64,000 nt of DNA from Pseudomonas sp. ANT_J12. GTDB taxonomy: Bacteria > Pseudomonadota > Gammaproteobacteria > Pseudomonadales > Pseudomonadaceae. Under the pieces are notes generated by a model that was not told where the DNA came from, did no database searches, and saw nothing but the letters and a program-made list of their open reading frames with translations. Position numbers and translations under genes: made by a program. Below, piece by piece: positions 8,850-17,652 of the stretch. Positions within the stretch are counted from its first letter, which is position 1. Every line of letters starts with the position of its first letter. The stretch lies in the NCBI RefSeq assembly GCF_008370045.1, contig NZ_VOBN01000004.1, positions 124,001 through 188,000 on the forward strand. The letters are read 5' to 3'.

Positions 8850-9073
8850 TGTAGGAGCGAGGCTTGCCCGCGAAAGCGTCATCCGCCACACCGCCAAAAC
8901 CACGTCGATCCCTTACCTGTAGGAGCGAGGCTTGCCCGCGAAGGCGTCATCCGCCACACCGCCAAACCACGTCGATCCCTTACCTGTAGGAGCGAGGCTT
9001 GCCCGCGAAAGCGTCATCCGCCACAACGCCAAAACCGAGTCGTCCCCCTCGCGGGCAAGCCTTGCTCCTACAG
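8850..9073. repeat. REP cluster: three direct 66-69 bp units plus one inverted copy
   Basis: GTAGGAGCGAGGCTTGCCCG-type repeats start at about 8850, 8919 and 8985 in the same orientation. Each carries the same trailing segment (GCGTCATCCGCCACA then ACGTCGATCCCTTACC), so the whole 66-69 bp unit was tandemly duplicated. An inverted copy ends at 9073. The 282-bp gap between the propeller gene and mnxG holds nothing else. The array may form hairpins in an mnxG-propeller transcript. Confidence 0.9.
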
Positions 9074-9094
9074 CGATGGCTTCATCCGCCACAC

Positions 9095-12000
9095 CTACGG
9101 AGCCGGCGCCGGTTCAGGTTCATTGGTCACCCGCAACAATCCCCACAACCCGGCGGTGTTGCCGTAGGCGGCGTAGTCGCGGAACAGGTAGTCGCCCGGT
9201 ATCGCATTGCTGCCCCCGGCGCTCGGGTGCATGAAGCTGAAGTGCGCCGCCGGCAGGATGCTTTCGTGGGCGCCGATGTACATCGACATCGGGTTGTAAC
9301 CGAACCGCACCGAACCCACCCCGGGTGTGCTCATCGGATAGCCTCCGGTGTCGCTCTTCTCCGACTGGAACGGGTTGACCGACCACACATGCCCATCGAG
9401 CTGGAAGGTCGAGCCACGGCTGCCACCGGTCGGCATCAGGATGTGCGTGCGGAACGGTTGCCCCGGTTTGGCATACAGCACCGGTGTCTGTGGATCGCCC
9501 CCCACCAGCGCATTGCTATAGGCCATGTGCGCGTTGGGCACGTCGCCGTAGCCATTGCCATCGGCGTGCCCGAACGGTGCGTCCGGCGCCAGGCCGAAGC
9601 GGAACCACATCGGCTCGGTCTTGTAGTTGATCGCCATGCTCGAGTTGTCCTGGGGATCGGTCGGCACACCGTTGCCTTCTGCGGCGATGCCTTCCACCGG
9701 ACGCCCATTGGCCCAGCGCATGTTCAACGCCTTTTGCCAGACCATCGCAAAGTCGCGATAGGTGGTTTGCCCTGGCGCAGTGACTGTCGCATTCACCTTG
9801 CGCGCGTCCTCAACCCAGGTCGCACCGATCGGCAGGATGCTCATCGCGCCACCGAGGCCTTTTTGTGGCTGCTTGATCACGTCCGCCGGGGTGAAATTCA
9901 AGCCGCCGAACTCCACCGCCGTGGCGTTGATGTTGTCGACGCTGCGCCCCAGTTGCGAGATCGGCTTGCCTTCGCGCTCCAGGTGCCCGGCGTAGTACTG
10001 ATAGGTACGGGTCGGGTACGGACCGGTATTGCCAACGCGTGGCGGCACGGTCTGGATCGGGTTGGCGCCCACGTTGGTGCCGTCGGATTTGGTGATGTCA
10101 TACGCCAGTAATTGCGCATGCAGACCCACCGTGCTGGATGGCCGCATCAGGTTGTTGCTGAAGGTCGTCGAGCCCTCGCCACCGTTGCGATCACGCTTGA
10201 CCATCCCCATCATCGAGGCCGTCTGTGCCAGGTCCGGCATCACGCTGGGCAGACGGTTTTCCAGGGTGATGTTGATGCAGTCTCCGGCCGCCGCGCGCAG
10301 CACCAGCGGTTCGACAGGCACACCGGGTTTCAACTTACCGGTGACCGGATCGAGGTCAGCCTTGCGCACGTAGAGAATCGCCGTCGGATCATGCAACGGA
10401 CCGCTTTGCCCGCCGATGGTGAAGGTCGTCCCGTCCTCAGGGTCGTTCACCGTGACTTGCGGAATGCTCACGGCCCGCGAGTTGTACACCAAGGTGCCAC
10501 CCGCCGGATTCAACGGCCCGCCGACGTGTTGGCCGAGCCCCGCCGGGTCGGCCATGGACAGGTTCAGCGGGTTGCCGAGGATGTCGTTGGCCAGCGCCGC
10601 GACCACTTCATAGTTGCGCTGCACGGTGGGCCGGGTGCCGATGCCATTGGGGTTGGCGCCAATCCGTGGGCAAGTCCCGTCGAAGGCCACGGTGTTGCGC
10701 ATGCCCGCCGGTTTCGGGTTGTTCGGCAGCGCAAACAGGTCGTTGCGCTGGGCCGTGTAGTTGCGCATCACGCCCCAGATCCCGCTCCAGTAACCTTCCA
10801 GGGACGCGTCCATCGAGTACAGATAATCCCCGGTGGTGGCCGCCGAACTGGAGAGCATCGACACTGGCGCAATAAAGCCCATCTGCTCGGAAATCCCGAT
10901 CATCTGCGACGAGCGCCAGCCGGAGTTGGAGCTGTTACCGAAACCGGAACCGCTTTGCAGCCATTTCACGCCATGCAGGGTCACGTTGTGCTCCTCTTCG
11001 TGACCGCCGGCATGCACCCGCAGCCGCACGTTGTCACCGGTGTAGGTGCGCAGCATCGGGGTGAACGGGTCGCCTGGTTCGGCGCCGCCCTTGTTGATGT
11101 GCGGCGGGAACAGCGTGGTGCCGCCCGTTGGGCCGGTGGCTGCAGTGACCAGGTTCGGCGCCAGGTTCATTGCCGGAATCGCCCGATCAGTGCGGCTTTG
11201 CATGGCGTACGCAAGGTCGCCGCCGAGGCCGTCGGCCTGCATGCCGCGCTTGCCATCCGGGCCGACCTTGTTCGGGTCGTACACCCGCAGGGCGAGCGGT
11301 TCGTTGCGGTAATTGACCACGAACATCCCAGGATCATCCACCGAGATGGCTTGCGGGCAAGGTCGGCTTGGGCAACCGGGCGTCAGTCCACCGCGGGCTT
11401 CGACCACCTGCTCAAGCAGGGTCTCGGCTTCCTTGCGCACCGGAGGGTTGATCGCGTAGCGGAAGCTGTCCGCAGTGGCCGGGAACGCTTGTGGATTCGG
11501 CACACCATTGGGCCCGGCGCCCACGTACACGCCAGCTTCATAGGCGTGCTGGAAGTCGCTGTATTCGAGGAAGAACTCACGGAAGCTGTCGTTCTTGCCG
11601 TCGCCGTCCAGATCGCCCGTGGACACCACCGCTTGCCATGAAGTCGGCCCGCCATCCTGGCGCGCGCCGCTGTACAACGGCTCGCCGGTTTCGGCGTGGA
11701 ACCAAGTGGAACCGGCCGGTTCGGCCAGCACGGTGGCGTACAAGCCAATCTGCTGGTGAGTCGATGGGCCGAGGTGGTCGTGGGTGAAAATCGTGCCCAG
11801 GCCACGGTCGACACCTTTGGCATTCACCACCGGGTCGACAAACCAGCGCTGCATCGCCGTGCGCGCGCCCATCCAGTCCGAGCGTCCATATTGGCCGAAG
11901 AACGGGTGCGCCTTGGCTTTCGGACAGGCCGGCGTGCCGTCCCGTGGGTCGGTGCCTTCGCACTGGTTGAACTCGCGAATGGCGTGGATGCGTTCTTGCA

Positions 12001-14905
12001 CGGCGCCGGGGGAAAGCACGCCGTCTTCGTAGTTCCAGCCGTTGGCCGAACCGTCGGCGGCGGTCAGGTCCCATTTGGGCAGGTGGATGTGCTGGCCGAT
12101 CACGTCGGTCGGCGTGCGCACCTGATAGTCGTCCATCTCATAGGTGGCCGGCACCAGGTTGGTTTGCTGGTACTGCACGCAGTCGAAGGTGTTCATGCGC
12201 ATCACCAAAGGCTCTGGCGGACGCTGCTTGGTGATTACCGGCCAGGCGTCTTCCCACAGGGCGAGGATGCGCGCTTGCGGGAAGTGGTAGCCGACCTTGT
12301 TGTACACCGCGTCGAACTGGATATTCGCGGCTTTGTAGATGCGCGGACGGTCAGCGGTGAAGGTCGAGGAACCGGTGAAGGACAGGCCGTCGACCCGCTC
12401 GCCGCTGTTGAATTCGCCGGTACCGGCGCTGGCGGTCAGGCGTTTTTGCCGGTCGTCCATGCACGGTTCGTAGTACGGCGCACCGGCAATCGGCAACGCG
12501 CCGTTGGTGCGGAACGCCTTGGCCACGATTTGATTACCGGGCAGCAGCGCGAAGCTTGGGTGATCCTTTTTCGCGTGGAAGGCCATGGCCGCCTGCTCGA
12601 CTTCGGTGCCCTCCTCCGGCATGTAGATCGGTTTGGCCCGGGTCACTTCCTTGGAGAAATCCAGGGACGTGGTCACGGTGTGCGCAGTGCCGCCAGAGGA
12701 AAAGCCATCCAGGGAATGCCGGCCCAAACCACCGTCCCAACCGCCGGACTGCGCCGGGTCGAGGTTGGCCCACAGGGCATTGCCACTGGTTTTCAAGGTT
12801 TGCGCCTTGGCGGCGTCGAGCATGTCCAGCGGTGGTGTTGGCGGACGTTGGCCGACCGAACTTTCCATGCCGCCGATCCAGAACGGATAGCCGGGGTTTT
12901 TCAGGCTGCCGTCGGCATTGCGATTGGCTTCGCTGCGATCCACCAGGGCCAGGGAGCCGATGGCTTGCGTGCCACCGCCCTGATGTTCGCCGTCATCATC
13001 GTCATCATCAGCCACCAGGGTTTCGCCGATTTTCGGCACCACGGCGACCTTGCCCGGCATCGGCGCCATGGCCTTGCCTGGCAACGGCACAACCGCAGGA
13101 ATCGGCGTGCCGGCGACAATCTCGCCATCGGGCAAGGCCCGCGCGCCCGCCGCCGGTTTACCGCTGCGCAAGGCATAGGGTTCGCTGTGATAACCGTCGG
13201 CGCCCTGCTGCGACACTTCGAGTTTGGTGCCTTCTTCGAACACATCGTGGACCCGCCACATGCTCCACATGCCTTGGGCAAAATGCGGATAGAAGTGGCA
13301 GTGATAAATCGCATCGCCGGCCACGCGGTTGCGGTTGCCCGACCCGCCGTTGGCGATTTCGTAGGTGTAGCCGGCGCCCGGGCCGATGCCTTGGGCGTCC
13401 ACGTAGTCAGAGTTATCGTCGTTCGGGTTGAACAGCCACTGATGGCCGTGCAGGTGAAAAATATGCTGTTCGTGGCCGTTATGGGTGTTGCGGAATTTGA
13501 CGAAGTCACCGATATAGCTGTGGTTGACGTTGGCCGGCTCGGACGGATACAGCGCCATGGTCGCCTTGACCCCGACCTGATCGGCGCGCGGTGTTTCGCC
13601 GGGGCGAATGTTTTCCAGGCCGGCGTTGGCCGGCACATCCACCAGCATCGCTACATCGCCCACGGTGTGGGAACTGAGGAAGAATTCTTCATAGGCGCAG
13701 GACAGGCAATCGTGCATCGGCCCGACGCCCAAGCGGTTGGCCACCACCTCGGCGCCCATGCCGCCAGAGCCGTAGTTGATCATGAACGAGTCGCGGGTCG
13801 GTTCCAGCACGTGGGCCATCACCGGGTCCGCCCAATACGCGGGAAAGGCTTGAGTGGCGGCGGTTTCGTCCTGGAACTGCGAGGCGAAATCGCGGAACGG
13901 CTCCAGCCGATTCGGAATCGCCGGGTTGCGTTTGCCGATGGCTTCCAGCGGATAGGTCGAGGGCGGGAAGCTGCCGTCGGCGTTGCTGCCCATCACGATC
14001 GCGTCGCTCTCGCTGGAAATGATTTCATTGCCATCGACCATGCTGATGATCGGCGTGCCGGCCTTGCCTTCACGGATCCACGGTTCGCGCTGCGGGTAGC
14101 GCGCCTGGTAATCGACAATCGGCTGACCGGCGGGCGTGCGGCCGGTGCTGGCCAGGCGCATTTCTTCTTCGGTGACGGTATTGCGATAAGTGCGGCCGCC
14201 CTTGGGCACCACCACTACTTCGCCGAACAATCCGTTGGCGACGTTACCCGCATCGCCTTCGCCGCCGAAAGTCGCACCGCGACTGCTGGCGGCAAACGCG
14301 CCTTCGCGCTCGGCGTACAAGGTATAGGAACGGCTGGCGCCAGGGGCGATCAAGGTGTTGGCGTTGCGCCCGGTGTAGGACGCGATGTCGTCGATGCTGT
14401 TGACCGCTTGCAGGCCGTTGACCTGGAAGCCGACGTGGCGGTCAGTGACTTGCTCATCGACTTTGAAGTTGCCTTCGTTGCCAATGGCTACTTCACCCTC
14501 GATTTCACCCACCTCCCCGCTTTCGTGACTGCCAGGGTTGGCCTGATAGGCCAGCAGGTTTTGCAGGTTGACGGTCAGGCAGTCACCGGCAGCAACCCGC
14601 AACACCAGCGGCCGTGGACGCTTGTCGGGGCGCAGCGAGACTTTGCCCGGCACCGCCGAACCACCCAGCGCCAGGGAGCGGTCATGGTCATCGACCACAT
14701 CGCGGCGCAAGGCGAACATCATGCCGTTGGCGTTCTGTGCGCCGAGGCGGTTGAACATCAGCGGCTGGTCGAGCGCCACGACGTTGGCCACCAGATTGCG
14801 CTCGCAACGGACGGCCGCTTCGGCCATCTCGATGCCCAGCACCGACGCTGCCAGCAGCAGCCAACTTAACAAGGACGGAATGTGGTGTATGCCGGTCATG
14901 ATCAC
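9095..14905 (-). CDS. mnxG: Giant MnxG-type multicopper oxidase, putative Mn(II) oxidase
   Basis: 1,936 residues with a signal peptide (LLSWLLLAASVLGIEMAEA). Copper-site motifs occur in several cupredoxin blocks: HLHGHQW near 485, HCHFYPHFAQGM near 540 (the T1/T3 HCHxxxHxxxxM signature), HIHLPKWD near 938, THDHLGPSTHQQ near 1045, and HNVTLHGVKW near 1310. Size and motifs match MnxG of Mn-oxidising Pseudomonas, which oxidises Mn(II) to Mn(III/IV) oxide outside the cell. A run of six Asp followed by GEH (near 632) and the SCAYEEFF Cys pair near 400 are notable. A sigma-54 promoter lies 50 bp upstream. A related paralog (McoA type) cannot be excluded without alignment. Confidence 0.88.
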   Translation of the reverse strand: MIMTGIHHIPSLLSWLLLAASVLGIEMAEAAVRCERNLVANVVALDQPLMFNRLGAQNANGMMFALRRDVVDDHDRSLALGGSAVPGKVSLRPDKRPRPLVLRVAAGDCLTVNLQNLLAYQANPGSHESGEVGEIEGEVAIGNEGNFKVDEQVTDRHVGFQVNGLQAVNSIDDIASYTGRNANTLIAPGASRSYTLYAEREGAFAASSRGATFGGEGDAGNVANGLFGEVVVVPKGGRTYRNTVTEEEMRLASTGRTPAGQPIVDYQARYPQREPWIREGKAGTPIISMVDGNEIISSESDAIVMGSNADGSFPPSTYPLEAIGKRNPAIPNRLEPFRDFASQFQDETAATQAFPAYWADPVMAHVLEPTRDSFMINYGSGGMGAEVVANRLGVGPMHDCLSCAYEEFFLSSHTVGDVAMLVDVPANAGLENIRPGETPRADQVGVKATMALYPSEPANVNHSYIGDFVKFRNTHNGHEQHIFHLHGHQWLFNPNDDNSDYVDAQGIGPGAGYTYEIANGGSGNRNRVAGDAIYHCHFYPHFAQGMWSMWRVHDVFEEGTKLEVSQQGADGYHSEPYALRSGKPAAGARALPDGEIVAGTPIPAVVPLPGKAMAPMPGKVAVVPKIGETLVADDDDDDGEHQGGGTQAIGSLALVDRSEANRNADGSLKNPGYPFWIGGMESSVGQRPPTPPLDMLDAAKAQTLKTSGNALWANLDPAQSGGWDGGLGRHSLDGFSSGGTAHTVTTSLDFSKEVTRAKPIYMPEEGTEVEQAAMAFHAKKDHPSFALLPGNQIVAKAFRTNGALPIAGAPYYEPCMDDRQKRLTASAGTGEFNSGERVDGLSFTGSSTFTADRPRIYKAANIQFDAVYNKVGYHFPQARILALWEDAWPVITKQRPPEPLVMRMNTFDCVQYQQTNLVPATYEMDDYQVRTPTDVIGQHIHLPKWDLTAADGSANGWNYEDGVLSPGAVQERIHAIREFNQCEGTDPRDGTPACPKAKAHPFFGQYGRSDWMGARTAMQRWFVDPVVNAKGVDRGLGTIFTHDHLGPSTHQQIGLYATVLAEPAGSTWFHAETGEPLYSGARQDGGPTSWQAVVSTGDLDGDGKNDSFREFFLEYSDFQHAYEAGVYVGAGPNGVPNPQAFPATADSFRYAINPPVRKEAETLLEQVVEARGGLTPGCPSRPCPQAISVDDPGMFVVNYRNEPLALRVYDPNKVGPDGKRGMQADGLGGDLAYAMQSRTDRAIPAMNLAPNLVTAATGPTGGTTLFPPHINKGGAEPGDPFTPMLRTYTGDNVRLRVHAGGHEEEHNVTLHGVKWLQSGSGFGNSSNSGWRSSQMIGISEQMGFIAPVSMLSSSAATTGDYLYSMDASLEGYWSGIWGVMRNYTAQRNDLFALPNNPKPAGMRNTVAFDGTCPRIGANPNGIGTRPTVQRNYEVVAALANDILGNPLNLSMADPAGLGQHVGGPLNPAGGTLVYNSRAVSIPQVTVNDPEDGTTFTIGGQSGPLHDPTAILYVRKADLDPVTGKLKPGVPVEPLVLRAAAGDCINITLENRLPSVMPDLAQTASMMGMVKRDRNGGEGSTTFSNNLMRPSSTVGLHAQLLAYDITKSDGTNVGANPIQTVPPRVGNTGPYPTRTYQYYAGHLEREGKPISQLGRSVDNINATAVEFGGLNFTPADVIKQPQKGLGGAMSILPIGATWVEDARKVNATVTAPGQTTYRDFAMVWQKALNMRWANGRPVEGIAAEGNGVPTDPQDNSSMAINYKTEPMWFRFGLAPDAPFGHADGNGYGDVPNAHMAYSNALVGGDPQTPVLYAKPGQPFRTHILMPTGGSRGSTFQLDGHVWSVNPFQSEKSDTGGYPMSTPGVGSVRFGYNPMSMYIGAHESILPAAHFSFMHPSAGGSNAIPGDYLFRDYAAYGNTAGLWGLLRVTNEPEPAPAP

Positions 14906-14954
14906 GGGCCTCGCTGTGGGTGCTCACAGGAATAATTCTCGACAAGTCCGGTTG

Positions 14955-14970
14955 AGCAATCTGCATGCCA
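14955..14970 (-). promoter_or_regulatory. Sigma-54 promoter of mnxG
   Basis: Minus strand TGGCATGCAGATTGCT is an almost perfect RpoN promoter (TGGCAYG-N4-TTGCW, exact GG-N10-GC spacing). It lies 50 bp before the mnxG start. Mn oxidation in P. putida depends on the NtrC-type activator MnxR, which needs sigma-54; the site agrees with that. Confidence 0.85.
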
Positions 14971-15065
14971 TAAATTATTTGTTTGTATATCAATCTGTTA
15001 GAGAAACGAGTTGATAAGCCGGGGGATATTCCCCACCCATTCCCCACATTCCGGGCGTACCCGGG

Positions 15066-15085
15066 TTGCCCCACATTTGGGGCAA
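15066..15085. promoter_or_regulatory. Perfect palindrome TTGCCCCA-N4-TGGGGCAA upstream of mnxG
   Basis: Eight-bp arms around CATT give TTGCCCCACATTTGGGGCAA. It is centred about 110 bp upstream of the mnxG sigma-54 promoter, the usual distance for an enhancer-binding protein. Its core CCCC-N6-GGGG recurs twice upstream of the receiver-gspE sigma-54 promoter. It sits in the 199-bp gap between the transglycosylase gene end and mnxG, which also contains further C-rich runs (15027-15065). Confidence 0.65.
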
Positions 15086-15104
15086 CCTGCCCCATCACCG
15101 TCGA

Positions 15105-15713
15105 TCACAACGGCGCATCCACGGCCAGGCCCTGCAAACGCCGGTACTGGCGCAACACGCTGGGCACATAACGCTGGGTTTCGGCGAACGGCGGGATCAC
15201 CCCGCCTCGGCTGAGCACCGCTTGAGGTCCTGCGTTGTAGGCCGCGACGGCGAGGCTGATGTCGTTGTCGAACAGGGTCATTAGGCGCTTGAGGTAACGG
15301 GCGCCGCCCTGGATGTTGGCCTTGGGGTCGTAGACGTCGGTCACCCCCAGCTCGCGGGCGGTGTCGGGCATCAATTGCATCAGCCCGCCGGCGCCTTTGG
15401 CCGATGTCGCGTCGGCGTTATAGCGCGACTCTTCCCGGATCACTGCGTGCAGCAGCGCGGCCGGTAATTGATTGGCCGTGGCCGCCGCCGACACCAGCGC
15501 GGCGTAGGGCTGATTGGCGATCATCTGCGGTTGCTGATCCATGCTCAGCTGGGCGGATTCGGGCTCGTGAATCACCCGTTCATAGTGCCGTCCGGGGCGG
15601 TGGACATTGGACAAAACGTAGCTGCCCTTGGCATCCATGGAAACGAAGACATCGGCCTGGGCGACGCCGCTCAGCAGCAGCGCGCCGAGCAGTCCTGCGG
15701 TGAGAGTTTTCAT
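15105..15713 (-). CDS. Periplasmic lytic transglycosylase (SLT family)
   Basis: 202 residues with a signal peptide ending near AQA. The SLT goose-lysozyme-like domain (about 80-185) has the catalytic Glu in VIREESRYN, then GAGGLMQLMPDTA and VAAYNAGPQAV, all hallmark motifs. It cleaves peptidoglycan between MurNAc and GlcNAc. Lytic transglycosylases commonly accompany secretion machines to open the wall, so a role in the local type II system is likely. Its own sigma-54-like promoter is at 15786-15801 and the leader can form competing hairpins. Confidence 0.9.
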   Translation of the reverse strand: MKTLTAGLLGALLLSGVAQADVFVSMDAKGSYVLSNVHRPGRHYERVIHEPESAQLSMDQQPQMIANQPYAALVSAAATANQLPAALLHAVIREESRYNADATSAKGAGGLMQLMPDTARELGVTDVYDPKANIQGGARYLKRLMTLFDNDISLAVAAYNAGPQAVLSRGGVIPPFAETQRYVPSVLRQYRRLQGLAVDAPL

Positions 15714-15734
15714 GTTTCATACCTCCCCTGGCCG

Positions 15735-15760
15735 GCCCCGAAAAACGGGGCTTATGCCCC
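15735..15760 (-). terminator. Attenuator-like competing hairpins in the transglycosylase leader
   Basis: Reading the minus strand, GGGGC-ATAA-GCCCC (15760-15747) is followed by GTTTTT, like an intrinsic terminator. The same GCCCC can instead pair downstream as GCCCCG-TTTTT-CGGGGC (15751-15735). The two folds exclude each other. The segment lies between the sigma-54-like promoter and the gene start. A simple leader hairpin is the alternative. Confidence 0.35.
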
Positions 15761-15785
15761 AATGGCCGGTAGTCAACCAGCCATA

Positions 15786-15801
15786 CGCAAGCACTGTGCC
15801 G
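15786..15801 (-). promoter_or_regulatory. Sigma-54-like promoter for the lytic transglycosylase
   Basis: Minus strand CGGCACAGTGCTTGCG fits the RpoN pattern (GGCAC, TTGC, GG-N10-GC) with the first T replaced by C. It is 73-88 bp upstream of the ATG. No CCCC-N6-GGGG element is visible upstream of it. Confidence 0.55.
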
Positions 15802-15910
15802 TCGGCGCCAAGGCCCGGATCACAAGGGGTTCAGCGGTATCTCCAAGCGTGAGCATGGCAATTGCATACGCCTTGATAGCGACCCTGCTGCCCACTGGAT
15901 TGAGGTCATC

Positions 15911-16345
15911 ATGAATCAGCGTCCGTGTTCCGCCCCGCGCCTTCAACGCGGGTTCACCTTGCTCGAATTGTTGGTGGTGTTGGTGGTGCTGGGGTTGTTG
16001 GCCGGCATCGTCGCGCCGAAGTATTTCGCCCAACTCGGGCGCTCGGAAGTGAAGGTCGCCAAGGCGCAGATCGAAGGCCTGAGCAAGGCACTGGATCTGT
16101 ACCGGTTGGAGGTCGGTCACTACCCGTCCACCGAGCAGGGTTTGCAGGCGCTGGTGACCGCGCCGAGCGATGAAACCCGCTGGACCGGCCCTTACTTGCA
16201 GAAAAAACTGCCGATGGACCCATGGGGTCGCGCCTACACCTACCGCTACCCCGGTGAAAACAGCGAGTACGACTTGCTGTCGATGGGCAAGGACGGGCAA
16301 CCCGGCGGCGAAGGCGAAAACGCTGAAGTCACTAACTGGCAATAA
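15911..16345 (+). CDS. gspG: Major pseudopilin of type II secretion, GspG
   Basis: 144 residues. The prepilin leader ends at RG|FTLLELLVVLVVLGLLAGIV: prepilin-peptidase site, conserved Glu5 and the hydrophobic assembly helix. The C-terminal GspG domain shows YPSTEQGLQALV, GPYLQKKLPMDPWG and DLLSMGKDGQPGGEGE, which includes the GspG calcium-binding loop. It polymerises into the periplasmic pseudopilus. Divergent from the transglycosylase gene and 14 bp before gspF, forming a small operon; it probably matches an XcmT-type pseudopilin. Confidence 0.93.
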   Translation: MNQRPCSAPRLQRGFTLLELLVVLVVLGLLAGIVAPKYFAQLGRSEVKVAKAQIEGLSKALDLYRLEVGHYPSTEQGLQALVTAPSDETRWTGPYLQKKLPMDPWGRAYTYRYPGENSEYDLLSMGKDGQPGGEGENAEVTNWQ

Positions 16346-16359
16346 GCGGAGCAACGCCC

Positions 16360-17547
16360 ATGCGCTTTCATCTCAAGGCCGTCGGCAAGGCAGGGGTGGT
16401 GTCGATGACCGTCGAGGCCCCCGGCCACAGCGAGGCCCGACGCATCGTCGAAGACCAGGGCTTGCGCGTGGTCAGTCTGCAAGCCGAACGACACTGGCGG
16501 GCCCTGCGCCTGAGCCAGCGCGAGACGTTCAACCTGGTGCTGTTCAGCCAGGAGCTGACCACGCTGCTCAACGCCGGCCTGCCGCTGATCGATGCCCTGG
16601 AAAGCCTGGCGGAAAAAGAAACCGCGCCCCAGGCCCGCAAAACCCTGAGCGAACTGGTGCGCCTGCTGTACGAAGGCAAATCGTTTTCCCAGGCCCTGGG
16701 CCAGTTGTCGGCGGTGTTCCCGCCGCTGTACGTGGCGCTGGTGCAATCCAGCGAGAAGACCGGCGCGGTGGGCGAGGCTCTCGGGCGTTATGTCAGCTAC
16801 CGCCAGCGCATGGACGAGGTGCGGCAGAAGATCGTCAGCGCCTCGATCTACCCGCTGCTGTTGTTGATCGTTGGTGGTGGCGTGGTGCTGTTTCTGATGG
16901 GCTACGTGGTGCCGCGCTTCAGCCTGGTGTTCGAAGGCCTGGGCTCGAACCTGCCGTGGATGTCGCAGATCCTGATGAGCAGCGGCATGTTCCTCCACAC
17001 CCATCAGCTGGAATTTTTCGGCACGCTCACGGCGATCATCGTCGCCCTCGCCTTCCTGCAGCGGCAACCGGCCTTTCGTCGGGGCGTGGACCGGCTGATC
17101 GAAAAACTGCCGGCCGTTCATCAGCGAATCTTTATGTACGAACTGGCGCGCTTCTACCGTTCCCTGGGGATTCTGCTGCAAGGCGGCATCCCGCTCGTCA
17201 CGGCAATGGGCATGGTCCGCGGCCTGCTCACCGTGGCCTCGCGCTCGCGCCTGGACCAGGCCTGCGAGCGGGTGCGCGAAGGGCAATCGTTGTCCACCGC
17301 GCTGGAACTCAACCACCTGGTGACCCCGGTGTCCCTGCGCCTGCTGCGCGCGGGCGAGCAGTCCGGCAACCTCGGGCAAATGATGGAACGCAGCGCCGAC
17401 TTCTACGACGAAGAAATCAGCCGCTGGCTTGAGTGGTTCGTACGCTTGTTCGAACCGCTGCTGATGACCTTCATCGGCCTGCTGATCGGCGTCATCGTGA
17501 TCCTGATGTACATGCCGATCTTCGAACTGGCTTCAAGCATTCACTAA
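16360..17547 (+). CDS. gspF: Type II secretion inner-membrane platform protein, GspF
   Basis: 395 residues, the normal GspF length. Two cytoplasmic T2SSF helical domains (about 65-185 and 265-385) each carry the family pattern (SQELTTLLNAGLPLIDALES; ELARFYRSLGILLQGGIPL), and three membrane segments lie near 170-195, 220-240 and 365-390. It links the GspE ATPase to pseudopilus growth. The partner ATPase gene is 14 kb away on the other strand, so this secretion system is split around mnxG. Other components (secretin, GspL/M/C) are not in the window. Confidence 0.93.
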   Translation: MRFHLKAVGKAGVVSMTVEAPGHSEARRIVEDQGLRVVSLQAERHWRALRLSQRETFNLVLFSQELTTLLNAGLPLIDALESLAEKETAPQARKTLSELVRLLYEGKSFSQALGQLSAVFPPLYVALVQSSEKTGAVGEALGRYVSYRQRMDEVRQKIVSASIYPLLLLIVGGGVVLFLMGYVVPRFSLVFEGLGSNLPWMSQILMSSGMFLHTHQLEFFGTLTAIIVALAFLQRQPAFRRGVDRLIEKLPAVHQRIFMYELARFYRSLGILLQGGIPLVTAMGMVRGLLTVASRSRLDQACERVREGQSLSTALELNHLVTPVSLRLLRAGEQSGNLGQMMERSADFYDEEISRWLEWFVRLFEPLLMTFIGLLIGVIVILMYMPIFELASSIH

Positions 17548-17552
17548 CCCCA

Positions 17553-17614
17553 CTGAATAAATCCGCGCGTTGCAGTGTTCACCGATTGAATGAAGCAGCA
17601 CGTTGCATTGTTCA
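17553..17614. repeat. Two 29-bp direct repeats upstream of the Gly-rich gene
   Basis: Positions 17553-17581 and 17586-17614 match at 23 of 29 bases and have a 33-bp period; the most conserved part is CRCGTTGCAnTGTTCA. A weaker third half (CCACGTTCCAAT) follows. The spacing of about three helical turns suggests a regulator binding site for the gene starting at 17653. No standard promoter is clear. Confidence 0.5.
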
Positions 17615-17652
17615 TCCACGTTCCAATCTGAAATAAGAAGACGGAGAACGAC

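Noticed and set aside
8850..9073. CRISPR array or integron attC sites
   Set aside because: Repeat units and 'spacers' are identical between copies and match a Pseudomonas REP element found elsewhere in the window.
11696..14869. Long open frame of over 1,000 codons on the + strand
   Set aside because: It is antisense to mnxG, shows no family motifs, and results from high GC at the third codon position.
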